Shown piece after piece: positions 47,761 through 60,980 of a DNA stretch of 64,000 nucleotides. Made by a program: the position numbers and the translations under genes. Below the pieces are notes generated by a model that saw only the letters and a list, made by a program, of their open reading frames with translations, was not told the DNA's origin and did not search any database. Location: positions 338,233,001 through 338,297,000 of the forward strand of contig NC_092338.1 of NCBI RefSeq assembly GCF_046630445.1, written 5' to 3'. This stretch comes from Rutidosis leptorrhynchoides (taxonomy: Eukaryota; Streptophyta; Magnoliopsida; Asterales; Asteraceae). The first letter of the stretch is position 1. Every line of letters begins with the position of its first letter.

Positions 47761-49129
47761 ACTCTTGTAAGAGTAAGATCCAACGGATTAATCTTGGTTT
47801 AGCATCTTGTTTCGAAAATAGGTATCTAAGAGCAGAATGGTCGGTATAGACCACCGTTTTTGCTAGAACGAGATATGAACGAAATTTGTCAAAAGCAAAG
47901 ACAATAGCAAGGAGTTCTTTTTCAGTAGTTGTGTAATTTGTTTGTGCTCCTTGTAACGTCTTACTAGCATAATATATAGGTTGAAATCGTTTTTCAATCC
48001 TTTGTCCTAAAACGGCTCCCATTGCAAAATCACTTGCATCGCACATTAGTTCAAATGGTAGATTCCAATTTGGTGTTATCATGATCGGCGCATTAGTGAG
48101 TTTCTCTTTAAGAATATTAAAAGATTTGATGCATTCATCTGAAAAGATGAATGGAGCATCCTTTTCTAGGAGTTTATTCATAGGAGTGGCAATTTTAGAA
48201 AAATCTTTAATGAAACGTCGGTAAAAACCGGCATGCCCTAGAAAACTCCTAACTCCTCTAACATTGGTGGGATGTGGAAGTTTAGCAATTACATCTACTT
48301 TAGCTCTATCCACTTCAATTCCTTCCTTTGAAATTTTATGTCCAAGAACGATGCCTTCTTTAACCATGAAATGGCATTTCTCCCAATTAAGAACTAGATT
48401 TGATTGTTCACATCTAATAAGCATTCGTTCTAGATTAACTAGACATGATTCAAATGTATCACCGAAGACTGAAAAGTCATCCATGAAAACTTCCATGCAT
48501 TCTTCTATCATGTCGTGAAAAATCGCCATCATGCACCTTTGAAAGGTTGCAGGGGCGTTGCAAAGTCCAAATGGAATGCGTTTGTAAGCAAAAGTACCAT
48601 AAGGGCACGTGAATGTGGTTTTCTCTTGGTCCTCGGGTGCTATTAGAATTTGAAAATATCCGGAAAATCCATCAAGAAAACAATAGTAACTGTTTCCGGC
48701 TAACCTTTCCAACATTTGATCAATAAAAGGTAAGGGAAAGTGATCTTTTCTGGTGGCGTCATTTAATTTTCTATAATCAATACATACACGCCATCCTATT
48801 ACAGTCCTAGTAGGAATAAGCTCATTTTTCTCATTTGTAATGACAGTCATGCCACCCTTCTTAGGCACGCATTGAACTGGACTTACCCATGGACTATCAG
48901 AAATTGGATAAATTAAACCTGCATCTAGTAGTTTAATAATTTCTTTCTTAACTACATCTTGCATATTAGGATTTAGTCTTCGTTGGCGTTGCACATACGT
49001 TTTATGACCTTCTTCCATAAGGATTTTATGTGTGCAATACGAAGGACTTATTCCTTTAATATCATGAATCTTCCATGCAATAGCTGGTTTATGAGCTTTC
49101 AACACAGAAATGAGTTGTGATTTCTCATT
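47750..49129 (-). pseudogene. reverse transcriptase and RNase H of the Athila-type element
   Basis: Same frame as protease and gag, separated from protease by a stop at 49130-49132. Reverse transcriptase motifs: [37 protein letters not shown] and catalytic FMDDFSVFG (about 48480). RNase [45 protein letters not shown]. The frame is lost at about 47759 by one extra base, after which integrase continues in another frame. Confidence 0.92.
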
Positions 49130-50038
49130 TTAAGTAAGAGAAGACGATATTATTACAGGTAATTCAGATTCACCATGTAAATAAGCGTATTCCAAATGGT
49201 TTGGAAGTGGCTTTAACTCTAATGTCGGAGGTTCTTCTATCGATGATTTATATCGATATTTGTCTTCTTCTTTTAGCATTTGAATTTCTTCTGTTGTTGG
49301 TTCATATCCATTAGCTATTAGTGTAGCTAACATTTCAGCTTCATCAATTGGTTCAGTTCCTTCTCCTAAAGAACATTCTCCCGTTCCTTGTAATTCTGGA
49401 AATTCTTCTAATAATTCTGCATGTGAATCTATAGTTTGAATATAATAACATGTATCATCTGCATATTGCGGTTGTTGCATTGCTCTATCAACTGAAAAGG
49501 TAACACTCTCGTCCTCTATACTTAGGGTCAGTTTCTTACCAAACACGTCTATCATTGATTTAGCCGTGTTTAAGAATGGTCTTCCTAATATGAGAGGAAC
49601 TTGAGAATCTTCTTCCATGTCCAGAACAACAAAATCTACTGGAAATACTAAAGTGCCAACTTTAACTAGCATGTTCTCCATTATCCCTCTAGGATATTTT
49701 ATTGATCGATCGGCTAGTTGTATGCTTATTCTTGTTGGTTTCAATTCTCCAAGGTCTAGTTTAGCGTATAGTGAATACGGCATTAAATTTATATTAGCAC
49801 CTAAGTCTGCCAATGCTTCTATTGAACTAAGACTACCCAGAAAATATGGAATTGTGAAACTTCCTGGATCAGATAATTTTTCTGGTATCTTATTCAACAG
49901 CACTGCTGAATAATTAGCATTCATAGTAACAGCTGAGAGTTCTTCTATTTTCTTTCTATTTGTGATTAGATCTTTCAAGAATTTAGCATATCTAGGCATT
50001 CCTGAAATCACATCAATGAAAGGAAGATTTACATTTAT
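49130..50038 (-). pseudogene. protease of the Athila-type element (first retropepsin)
   Basis: Continues the gag frame after a stop at 50039-50041. Active-site stretch EALADLGANINLMPYSLY (about 49830), then LADRSIKYPRGI and PLILGRPFLNTAKSMIDV, the usual retropepsin of Athila elements. It is followed by an acidic linker rich in Glu, ending at the stop at 49130. Confidence 0.9.
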
Positions 50039-51913
50039 CTATTTAAACATATCCAAGAATTTGGATTGCTCGTCTTCAAGTTTCTCTTTTTTCATTTTAC
50101 TCGGGTAAGGAAGTGGTGGTTGATATGGTTTAACATAAGGTTTAGCCTTAACTGTGTTAGCTTCATTAACCTTTTCAACTACCGGTTCTGTTTCCTTATC
50201 TTGTTCAGGTTGTGGTTCTTGTGGAGTAGGAATAGCTTCATCAGAAGTTACAGGTATTTCAGGTGGTTTAAGTGTTGTACCACTTCTTGTGGTAATGGCT
50301 TTAGCTGTTTCATTCCGGGGGTTAGCATTTGTATCACTAGGTAGACTTCCCGGTTTTCTTTCACCTATTAACCTTGCTAGGTTACTTACTTCTTGTTCCA
50401 AATTTTGAATAGAAGCTTGTTGATTTCTAAATGCTTGAGCATTTTGTTCATTAGTTTGTTTCTGAGATGTGAAAAACTGCGTTTGAGTTTCAACTAGCTT
50501 CGTCATCATATCTTCTAAATTCGGCTTTTTATCATCGGTTTGTGGTGGTTTGTTTTGAAAATTAGGTCTTTGCTGATTGTAAGTATTATTGGATACTTAT
50601 TGATTGCTAGGACCTTGTTGGTTGTTGTATGGAATATTTCGATTATAATTCTGGTTTTGATTGTAAATTGGTCTTGGCGGTTGATAATTATTCTGATAAT
50701 TATTTCCAGGCCTTTGGTTTATGTATGAAATATTCTCTCTTTGTTCCATTGTTAGTTCAATACTGAGACAATCTTTTATCAAATGTGGTCCTCCGCATTG
50801 CTCACAACTAATTCGTATTGAGTGTATATCTTTAGTCATCTTTTCCATTCGTCTCTCGACAGCATCTATCTTTGCGAAAATGGAATCTAAGTCATGGCTA
50901 GGATCGGCTCTAGCTGCTTTAGATGATCTAACGATATCTTTTTCTTGGTGCCACTCATGTGAGTGGGAAGCAGTGTTATCAATAATTTTGTAAGCATCAG
51001 TTTCTGTTTTCTTCATATTGGAACCACCAGCTGCTATATCGATGTCTTTCCTTGTAGTGATGTCGCATCCTTGGTAGAATATTTGTACTATTTGACAAGT
51101 GTCTAAACCATGTTGCGGACATCCTCTTAATAACTTTCCAAATCTTGCCCATGCCTCATATAGAGTTTCATTTGGTTTCTGTGTGAACGTAACAATTTCT
51201 TCTTGAAGTCTTACGGCTTTAGATGCTGGAAAGAATTGTTTAAGAAAATTTTCAACTAAAACATCCCATGTGTCAATCGCCCCTTCAGGTAAAGATTCCA
51301 ACCAATCTTTGGCTTCTCCCTTTAAAGTCCAGGGAAATAACATGAGATATATCTGTTCATCCTCCACTTCTCTTATTTTAAATAGTGTGCAGATCCTATT
51401 AAATGTACGAAGATGTTCATTTGGATCTTCCTTCGGCGCACCATTAAATTGGCATTGATTAGTCACCATATGTAGAATTTGTCCTTTGATTTCATAATCT
51501 GGCGCATTAATGTCAGGATGAGTAAATGCGTGACCTTGGCCAGTGCGTTTAGCTCTCATTCGGTCTTCCATACTTAAAGGTTCCAGATTTTCCATAATTG
51601 AATTTGTTGAATCTGAATCACTAGAGGATTCTGATTTAATGGTTCGTTCCTCAACAATATCTGTTTGAATGATTGGTGGTTCCGGAGGAAAAATTAATGG
51701 TTCAGGATCTATGAATTGTCCCTGAATATTCTCCGGATTCTCAATTGTGAGGTCGGGTTCAAAAAATGAATTATCGGAAATTTGAATTGGAGTACTTAGT
51801 CGACTGGATGACGATTCTAAAGAAAAATCAACGGCGACAATATTTGCTAAATTTCTTGATCGAGTTACAGGTGGTGAACGTACAAAAGGTGGTGAACGTC
51901 TTGCTCGGTGCAT
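50039..51913 (-). pseudogene. gag of the Athila-type element
   Basis: Starts with ATG at 51913 (MHRARRSPPFVRSPP). Acidic N-terminal part, then the gag core (FKIREVEDEQIYLMLFPWTL, AKDWLESLPEGAIDTW, FLKQFFPASKA, ETLYEAWARFGKLLRGCP), one zinc-knuckle-like CEQCGGPHLIKDC, and an Asn/Gln/Tyr-rich stretch. A TAA at 50597-50599 interrupts it; the frame continues to a TAG at 50039-50041, before protease. It forms the particle and binds element RNA. Confidence 0.9.
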
Positions 51914-53528
51914 TCACTGAATATCCTATTAGTTTTTAAAAGGAAAGAAAAATTATATAAGTTATCCAATTAATAGACTTTTCTGATTTTGCCCACGTTT
52001 CGAATAGCCAAAAGATGCAGCAGAGGGGCAGGATTCGTTTGGTCTCAATATAATTGAGTACTGTTTGGCTCCAATAACCCAGTCCACGTACAAATTCAAC
52101 TATTACTACGAACCAGAAAATTTTGATGTCTATCAATTTAACCACTTAAAATAAATTTTCGTAATTTTAAGAAATTTAGATAAGAAGTAGAATAAAAATC
52201 TATGTCCTAAAACTAGCATAGCGAGAAATAAGAAAGAAAAAGAGCGCGTCGAAAAAGAAAAGATCAAAAAATAAAAGGCGTCGAAGAATAAGAAAAAAAA
52301 AGTGACTTATAGAACTTAAAAACACTCGACTAACCCAACCTTATTACTATCACTAACTTAAAATTATAATCGCAAATTGAGATTACTAATTGGAGTGATA
52401 ATTGATACATAGGTAAAAGGGCGTCGAAAAATAAAAATAAGAAAGTAGCGCGTTGAAACTTAAAAAGGAACTAAAAACTAAAAATTAAAAGTTGCGTCTA
52501 AAAATATTAAAGCTTACAAGTAAAACTATATCCCAAATGGCAATAACTTAAAAAGGTACTAAAACTTAGATAGGCGTCGCAAAATTCTAAAGCACTTAGA
52601 TATTAGTCTAAAGAGAAATCACTTAAGGGATTTTACGGTAAAGCCTAAAAATCTAAAAATAAAAATAACTATGGCAAAAACTATATTTAAAACTAATTAT
52701 GAGCGAAAAATACAAAAATTACGATAAAAACAAATAAAAAGGGACAAAATATAAAAATATACTAAAAGTTGTAACAAGTTCAATTTTTATAAAAATATTA
52801 TTTTTATATTATTTATTTTATAAAACTATTAATTTTATAAACTAATTAAACTAATTAAAATTTAAAATACAATTTATTTTAAAAATTTAAAACTAATTAT
52901 AATAATAATTAAGTAATTAGGGTTAATAATAATAAATAAATAATAAATAAATAATAATTACTCCGTAATAAATGCTTTTTAGGGTTTCTGGTCACCCGTA
53001 TCAGACGGCTCCGCAAGTCGCGGTGCCTCGTGGCTGCAAACGCCGCAAGTCGCGGGGTTTGGAATTTCAGTTTTGGTGGGTTCGTTTGACAGGTTTCAAT
53101 TTTATTTTTTATATATATTTATTTTTTATTTTTCTGTTTTAATATTTATATAAAATATTTATATAATTTAAATAAAAACTTATATTTAAAAACTAAAATA
53201 AAAATAGAATACTTTATAATTTTCTAAATAATAATAAAAAAAATAGATTTATATATATTTATTTTTTTGGTTTTTTTTATTGTTTTAAATAAAAACAAAA
53301 TATTTAAATAAAACTTATATTTTTATAAAATAAAAATAAAAAAACTTTATAAAACTTAAATATTTAACAAATTCTTAAAAATATTTATATTTTTGTTTTC
53401 TTTTTATGTTTTCGAATATTTTAAACGTATTTTTACAAAAAGCGTATTTTTATAAAAGTAAACTAAAAATAAAAATCTTTTTTTTATATATATAGCGTTG
53501 CGCTTCCGGCTTTTAAGCTAGATTTTAA
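51914..53528 (-). other. leader of the Athila-type element
   Basis: 1.6 kb, very A-rich on the plus strand, no ORF of note. Contains two GC-rich motifs (53008-53062) otherwise seen in the LTRs and between the accessory and env-like ORFs. Short GCGTCGAAAAA-like units recur at 52245-52585. Confidence 0.7.
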
Positions 53529-53548
53529 GTTCCCCGGCAGCGGCGCCA
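53529..53548 (-). promoter_or_regulatory. primer binding site of the Athila-type element
   Basis: Minus strand TGGCGCCGCTGCCGGGGAAC, eight bases from the LTR. This is the tRNA-Asp-type site usual in Athila elements. Confidence 0.85.
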
Positions 53549-53556
53549 AAAATACT

Positions 53557-55549
53557 TGATGTCAAAGCTAAGGGGTATAAAATACTATTGGATTTTACAA
53601 GGAAATACTATTAAATAAGATACAATTTTTACACAATATATTTATTTATTTATAGAATGGATATACTTAAACCTTACTACAATACTTATAGGCAGTGTAC
53701 CTAATCGTACAGTAGTATAGTTTTTAGTAAGTCTGGTTCGTTCCACAGGGAATCTTTTAATCAAAGCTTAACGCTATATTAGTTTTAAATTATAAAAATA
53801 CAAATATATAAATAAGTAATATTATTATTATAAAAGGGGGGTTTTTACCGTTTAATGACCGGTTTGTCGATTTTAAAACTTTAGTCGCAGTTAAAACCTA
53901 ATGTAAAATATTAAAAATAAATACAAGACTTAATTTAAAGCGTAAAGTAAATAACGATAAAGAAATTGCGATAAATAAAAGTGCGATAAAATAAAATTGC
54001 GATAATTAAAAAGTACGATAATTAAAAGTGCAATTAAATACAATAACAATAAATAAAAGTGCGATAATTAGAAGTGCAATTAAATATAAAATAAAGGAAA
54101 TTAAATATGAAAAAAAATTATGCTTATTTAAACTTCCGTAATCATGATGTTTGACGTGTTGATTTTATTTTTATGCCCATGGGTTAATTTTTCTTTGTCC
54201 TGGATTATTTAATATGTCAATACGGATTTGTCCATAATAGTCCATCAGTCATAAATATAAAGAGCGAAAGCCTTCGTCAAATTATTCTTATTCCCGAAGT
54301 CAAATATTCCAACTAATTGGGGATTCGAATTGTAACAAGGTTTTAATACTTTGTTTAATTAATACACCAGGTTATCGACTGCGTGTAAACCAAGGTTTTA
54401 CTACTTTGTTAACAATTACACCAATTACCCTTGAATGTAATTCACCCCTGTTTCAACAAGTCTATTAACTATTAATCCAGTTCCGTGTCCGGTAAAATGA
54501 ATAATTATTGGTATTTATAGATATCCCGCCCACCGTACCCAGTCAAGCGTATGTGGTTATATATAAATACGTCAAATTATAAGTTTGTATATTAAATTAA
54601 CAAGGTATTGTTTAGTTAATATAAAACCCATTAATAGCCCATAGTCTAATTTCCACAAGTGTCGTTCTTTTATCCAAACCCCAATTATGGTACAAAGCCC
54701 AATTACCCAATTTTAGTAATTAGCCCAACATCATGATTACTTCGATTTAAAATAAGCATAATAATAACTTAGCTACGAGACATTAATGAAAATAATATAA
54801 ACATAACTTACAATGATTAAAAATAGCGTAGCGTTACACGGACAGAATTTCGACTTACACCCTTACAACATTCGCTAACATACCTTTATTATTAGGGTTT
54901 AAAATTAAAATTAAAATTAAAAGATAAATTATATATATATAATTACGTATATATTGAGAGAGAGATAGATTATATGATATTAAAAATGATCAAACTGCAT
55001 TGCCTTTTATAGGGATTTGAGTCCAGGGAAGCTCCGCGACTCGCGTAATTTTTGCACTGCAAACTCCGCAACTTGCGGAGTTCGTTTTTCCAGCTCACAC
55101 TAATTTGGAACCTTTCTTGCCGACGATTTTTAAATATATTATAATATATATATAAATTTTAAGAATTAATTATATATTATATTATATTCATGTGCATAGT
55201 TGACTTGTAATTTTTAGTCCGTTGCGTCGAGCGTTGACAGTTGACTCTGGTCCCGGTTCCGGATTTTCGAACATCCTTGCGTACAAATTAATATCTTGTA
55301 TTTTGCGTTTTGAATCTTGTACTCTTGTAATTTCGAGACGTTTCTTATCAGTAATTGGAACCTCTTTGATTGTATTTTGTACTTTTGAGCTTTTTGGTCG
55401 TTTGCGTCTTCAATTCGTCGAATCTGTCTTTTGTCTTCACCTTTTATTATTTAAACGAATATCACTTGTAAATAGAACAATTGCAACTACAAGCTTGTCT
55501 TTCTTGAGGAATAATGCTATGAAATATATGTTCGTTTTTAGCATTATCA
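53557..55549 (-). repeat. 5' LTR of the Athila-type element
   Basis: 1993 bp, about 97 percent identical to 37540-39523. GC-rich motif pair at 55031-55080. Confidence 0.93.
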
Positions 55550-55554
55550 ATATC

Positions 55555-55566
55555 CTAACTAATTTA
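55555..55566 (+). repeat. 12-bp piece of the G1 3' LTR between two insertions
   Basis: CTAACTAATTTA matches the 5' LTR of G1 right after the point of Athila insertion. The last five bases ATTTA are the expected target duplication of G2. Confidence 0.75.
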
Positions 55567-58500
55567 TGTAGTGACCTGAACTTTTCCATGTTTATATATA
55601 TATTAAATGAAATTGTTATTTACATGATTAAGTGTTTCCAACATGTTAAGCAATCAAACTTGTTAAGACTTGATTAATTGAAATAGGTTTCATATAGACA
55701 ATTGACCACCCATGTTGACCGGTGATTCACGAACGTTAAAACTTGTAAAAACTATACGATGACATATATATGGTTATATATATAGTTAACATGATTTTAT
55801 TATAAGTATGTATCTCATTAGGTATTTTAACAATGTGTTATATACATAAAAATGAGACTATTAATTTAAGAAACTCGAAAACGATATATATAACGATTAT
55901 CGTTATAACAACGTCTTACTAGGTACATATGAATCATATTAAGATATTGATACACTTGGTTAATTATGTTAAATGATAAGTAAATATATTATTAAGTGTA
56001 TTAACAATGAAATACATATGTAAAAATAAGACTACTAACTTAATGATTTCGAAACGAGACATATATGTAACGATTATCGTTGTAACGACATTTAACTGTA
56101 TATATATCATACTAAGATATATTATATATTATAATATCATGATAATATAACAATTTAACATCTCATTTGTTATAATAAACAATGGGTTAACAACATTCAA
56201 CAAGATCGTTAACCTAAAGGTTTCAAAACAACATTTACATGTAACGACTAACGATGACTTAACGACTCAGTTAAAATGTATATACTTGTAGTGTTTTAAT
56301 ATGTATTCATACACTTTTGAAAGACTTCAAGACACTTATCAAAATACTTCTACTTAACAAAAATGCTTACAATTACATCCTCGTTCAGTTTCATCAACAA
56401 TTCTACTCGTATGCACCCGTATTCGTACTCGTACAATACACAGCTTTTAGATGTATGTACTATTGGTATATACACTCCAATGATCAGCTCTTAGCAGCCC
56501 ATTTGAGTCACCTAACACATGTGGGAACCATCATTTGGCAACTAGCATGAAATATCTCATAAAATTACAAAAATATGAGTAATCATTCATGACTTATTTA
56601 CATGAAAACAAAATTACATATCCTTTATATCTAATCCATACACCAACGACCAAAAACACCTACAAACACTTTCATTCTTCAATTTTCTTCATCTAATTGA
56701 TCTCTCTCAAGTTCTATCTTCAAGTTCTAAGTGTTCTTCATAAATTCCAAAAGTTCTAGTTTCATAAAATCAAGAATACTTCCAAGATTGCAAGTTTACT
56801 TCCAAGTTTTCTAAATCCATTCCAAGTAATCATCCAAGATCAAGAAACCTTTGTTACTTACAGTAGGTTATCTTTCTAATACAAGGTAATAATCATATTC
56901 AAACTTTAATTCAATTTCTATAACTATAACAATCTTATTTCGAGTGGAAATCTTACTTGAAATTGTTTCGTGTCATGATTCTGCTTCAAGAACTTTCAAG
57001 TCATCCAAGGATCCTTTGAAGCTAGATCTATTTTTCTCATTTCCAGTAGGTTTATCCAAGGAACTTGAGGTAGTAATGATGTTCATAACATCATTCGATT
57101 CATACATATAAAGCTATCTTATTCGAAGGTTTAAACTTGTAATCACTAGAACATAGTTTAGTTAATTCTAAACTTGTTCGCAAATAAAAGTTAATCCTTC
57201 TAACTTGACTTTTAAAATCAACTAAACACATGTTCTATATCTATATGATATGCTAACTTAATGATTTAAAACCTGGAAACACGAAAAACACCGTAAAACC
57301 GGATTTACGCCGTCGTAGTAACACCGCGGGCTATTTTGGGTTGGTTAATTAAAAACTATGATAAACTTTGATTTAAAAGTTGTTATTCTGGGAAAATGAT
57401 TTTTATTATGAACATGAAACTATATCCAAAAATTATGGTTAAACTCAAAGTGGAAGTATGTTTTCTAAAATGATCATCTAGACGTCGTTCTTTCGACTGA
57501 AATGACTACCTTTACAAAAATGACTTGTAACTTATTTTTCCGACTATAAACCTATACTTTTTCTGTTTAGATTCATAAAATAGAGTTCAATATGAAACCA
57601 TAGCAATTTGATTCACTTAAAACGGATTTAAAATGAAGAAGTTATGGGTAAAACAAGATTGGATAATTTTTCTCATTTTTGCTACGTGAAAATTGGTAAC
57701 AAATCTATTTCAACCATAACTTAATCAACTTGTATTGTATATTATGTAATCTTGAGATACCATAGACACGTATACAATGTTTTGACCTATCATGTCGACA
57801 CATCTATATATATTTCGGAACAACCATAGACACTTTATATGTGAATGTTGGAGTTAGCTATACAGGGTTGAGGTTGATTCCAATATATATATATATATAG
57901 TTTGAGTTGTGATCAATACTGAGATACGTATACACTGGGTCGTGGATTGATTCAAGATAATATTTATCGATTTATTTCTGTACATCTAACTGTGGACAAC
58001 TAGTTGTAGGTTACTAACGAGGACAGCTGACTTAATAAACTTAAAACATCAAAATATATTAAAAGTGTTGTAAATATATTTTGAACATACTTTGATATAT
58101 ATGTATATATTGTTATAGGTTCGTGAATCAACCAGTGGCCAAGTCTTACTTCCCGACGAAGTAAAAATCTGTGAAAGTGAGTTATAGTCCCACTTTTAAA
58201 ATCTAATATTTTGGGATGAGAATACATGCAGGTTTTATAAATGATTTACAAAATAGACACAAGTACGTGAAACTACATTCTATGGTTGAATTATTGAAAT
58301 CGAATATGCCCCTTTTTATTAAGTCTGGTAATCTAAGAATTAGGGAACAGACACCCTAATTGACGCGAATCCTAAAGATAGATCTATTGGGCCTAACAAA
58401 CCCCATCCAAAGTACCGGATGCTTTAGTACTTCGAAATTTATATCATATCCGAAGGGTGTCCCGGAATGATGGAGATATTCTTATATATGCATCTTGTTA

Positions 58501-59009
58501 ATGTCGGTTACCAGGTGTTCACCATATAAATGATTTTTATCTCTATGTATGGGATGTGTATTGAAATATGAAATCTTGTGGTCTATTATTATGATTTGAT
58601 AATATATAGGTTAAACCTATAACTCACCAACATTTTTGTTGACGTTTTAAGCATGTTTATTCTCAGGTGATTATTAAGAGCTTCCGCTATCGCATAATTA
58701 AATAAGGACGAGATTTGGAGTCCATGCTTGTATGATATTGTGTAAAAACTGCATTCAAGAAACTTATTTCGTTGTAACATATTTGTATTGTAAACCATTA
58801 TGTAATGGTCGCATGTAAACAGGATATTTTAGATTATCATTATTTGATAATCTACGTAAAGCTTTTTAAACCTTTATTGATGAAATAAAGGTTATGGTTT
58901 GTTTTAAAATGAATGCAGTCTTTGAAAAATGACTCATATAGAGGTCAAAACCTCGCAACGAAATCAATTAATATGGAACGTTTTTAATCAATAAGAACGG
59001 GACATTTCA
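55567..59009 (+). repeat. 5' LTR of G2, sister element of G1
   Basis: TGTAGTGACCTGAAC ... CGGGACATTTCA, 3443 bp, alignable to the G1 LTR throughout but clearly diverged, with short TA runs instead of long ones. No gene. Confidence 0.92.
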
Positions 59010-59010
59010 G

Positions 59011-59028
59011 TTGGTATTCGAGCGTTGG
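59011..59028 (+). promoter_or_regulatory. primer binding site of G2
   Basis: TTGGTATTCGAGCGTTGG, same position and nearly the same sequence as in G1. Confidence 0.8.
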
Positions 59029-59219
59029 TCTTAGAGAACCAGAAAATTTGCATTAGTGTGTCTTATCGAGTTTGTTAGGATGCATTAGTGGGTCTGGACT
59101 TCGACCGTGTTTACTTGAAAAATGATTGCTTAACAAATTTTGTTGGAAACTATATATTTTTAACATGTATATATTATGTGATATATTAATCTCTTAACAT
59201 GTTTGATATTGTGTGATAG

Positions 59220-59819
59220 ATGTCTACCTCTAGCACAAATCCCATTGACTCACCTAATAATAACGAATAGTCGAATATATATTGGACTGACTCACAAGTT
59301 CCCGAAGAGGAACTGGAAGAAGAATCAGAACCGGAAGAAGAATCAGAGCCGAAAGAGGAGGAACCGGAGGAGGAAATAGAACCGGTGGGGGAAATAATAA
59401 AACGGTTAAGTAAAAGAAAATTCTCAACCAATCGACCAAGGTTAATTATGGTCAATGGTGTTTCTGCCAATGAAGCAAAATATTGGGAGGATTACCAATT
59501 CTCCGATGAATCAGATTCCGACCAGAATTCCGATGATGTTATAGAAATTACCCCAACTGAATTTAAAAAGGCAAAAGAAAATAATAAGGGAAAGGGCATA
59601 AAAATAGAGAAATCTAATTCCAACCCCGATGAACTTTATATGTATCGTCAACCCCCGAAGCCCTTAAGTTGTAACAATGACCCGGGAACCTCTAAACCAC
59701 CAGGTTTTTCTAAACCGTTGTGGAAAACGACAGCTCGTATTAGGGGAACATCATATATCCCTAGAAACTTGGCAAAACGAACCAAAACCGAAGAAGAAGA
59801 AACGAGCGAGTCGGAATAA
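59220..59819 (+). pseudogene. acidic accessory gene, G2 copy
   Basis: Starts MSTSSTNPIDSPNNN, like G1, and has a TAG at codon 17 (59268-59270). Beyond it the frame is open to 59819 with the same layout: Glu-rich run (shorter, with Ser), basic patch (KRLSKRK), YQFSDESDSD, KKAKENNKGKGIKIEK and tail EEEETSESE. Relative to G1 there are in-frame length differences only, so the reading frame was under constraint before this copy died. Confidence 0.8.
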
Positions 59820-59957
59820 GATAGTTGTATTCGTGTGGTGTAATATATGTAATATAGTGTGCTTATGCTTTATGATATATGTAAAAATTGCTTGTATTAA
59901 TAAGTATTTTTTTTTATGAATCTAACTCTTGTCTATTTTACAGTATAAAAACACAAA

Positions 59958-60641
59958 ATGGATAGACAACCCAATATTTTAAGAGACCTACCCGGAGACA
60001 TGATTGATGAAATCTTGTCTAGAGTCGGTCAGAATTCTTCGGCACAACTATTTACGGCGAAATCAGTTTGTAAGACATTCGAAGAACGTTCCAAGAATGT
60101 CTTGGTTTATAAGAGACTTTCGTTTGAAAGATGGGGGATATCACATTGGGAAACCCATAAGTTACGATGTGTTCACTTTGACGCATATATTGCGGGGAAC
60201 CCAAATGCTATTTTACGCAACGGGTTAAGAAATTATTTTGACTCAATGTATCCGAATATAGGACATCATGATTTAGAAAAAGCGGCTAACATGCAACATA
60301 AAGAAGCATGCTATGCTTACGGGTTAGTAATGTTCGCTTCTCACCAAAGTGAGAAAAAGAACATCGGGCTACAGCTATTAAACAAAACGTTCCCACAAGT
60401 GACGGAGTCGGTAATTGGGGTAAGAAATGAGGTTTTTAGGTTATTACGAGACTGTTGGTCATTACGTAACCCTCGTTCCTTTGACGACGTTACAACACGC
60501 TGTCTTATCAATGGCCATAATGGTTATGTTCCACAAGACCAAGGATAAGAAGTAGTCCTAGTAAAACCAGAATGCATGACTTATTTCTAGACGTATGAAT
60601 TACGTGTCTTTATTGCCTTTGCTGAACGACTTGTGTACTAG
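59958..60641 (+). pseudogene. retrotransposon-borne F-box protein, G2 copy
   Basis: 228 codons from MDRQPNILRDLPGDMIDEIL. The F-box (DLPGDMIDEILSRVGQ, VCKTFEERS) is complete here, unlike in G1. The Sel1-like middle (LEKAANMQHKEACYAYGL) and the C-terminal CMTYF...YELRVF follow. In-frame stops at 60546-60548 and 60588-60590 remove the last 32 residues; the first 196 residues are uninterrupted. The stops differ from the one in G1, so the two copies decayed independently from a functional ancestor. Preceded by TTTTACAG then TATAAAAACACA, as in G1. Confidence 0.85.
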
Positions 60642-60829
60642 CTAGAATTATCTTCACAACTATCTTGTATCAAAGTTATTGTGTGCTATATTTCATGCTT
60701 TATGTAAAATAAGCGGTATTGTAAGTTTGTAAAATATTGTATAAAAGTTTGAACGCGAAATATTATTATAATCAGTTTTTCATATAGAATTGTAGTAGTT
60801 GAATTGTATATTAGCTACTAAGTATGAAC

Positions 60830-60845
60830 TTAACGGGTAGGTACT
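60830..60845 (+). promoter_or_regulatory. internal copy of the polypurine-tract junction, G2
   Basis: TTAACGGGTAGGTACT, identical to 21612-21627 and to the G1 tract at 35279-35294. Confidence 0.6.
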
Positions 60846-60980
60846 ACCCGAATTTAAACTTATAAAACGCTAATATGAAGAAAAAGCTTTTATAAATGAG
60901 TTCATATTATGCTACGAAATACTATTAACTACTCTTAATATTCTGTATGATTAACTTGTTCCATTTGAATTTTGAAGGAA

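Larger units (their letters stand above)
37540..55549 (-). mobile_element. Athila-type Ty3/gypsy element, 18.0 kb
   Basis: Bounded by LTRs of 1984 and 1993 bp, with target duplication ATATC (37535-37539 and 55550-55554). The coding strand is minus. Reading right to left: LTR, primer binding site, leader, gag, protease, reverse transcriptase, RNase H, integrase, second protease domain, accessory ORF, spliced env-like ORF, purine tract, LTR. The tRNA-Asp-type primer site and the ATHILA-like ORF after pol identify the lineage. The LTRs are about 97 percent identical by eye, so the insertion is fairly recent, but pol and the env-like ORF carry stops. Confidence 0.93.
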
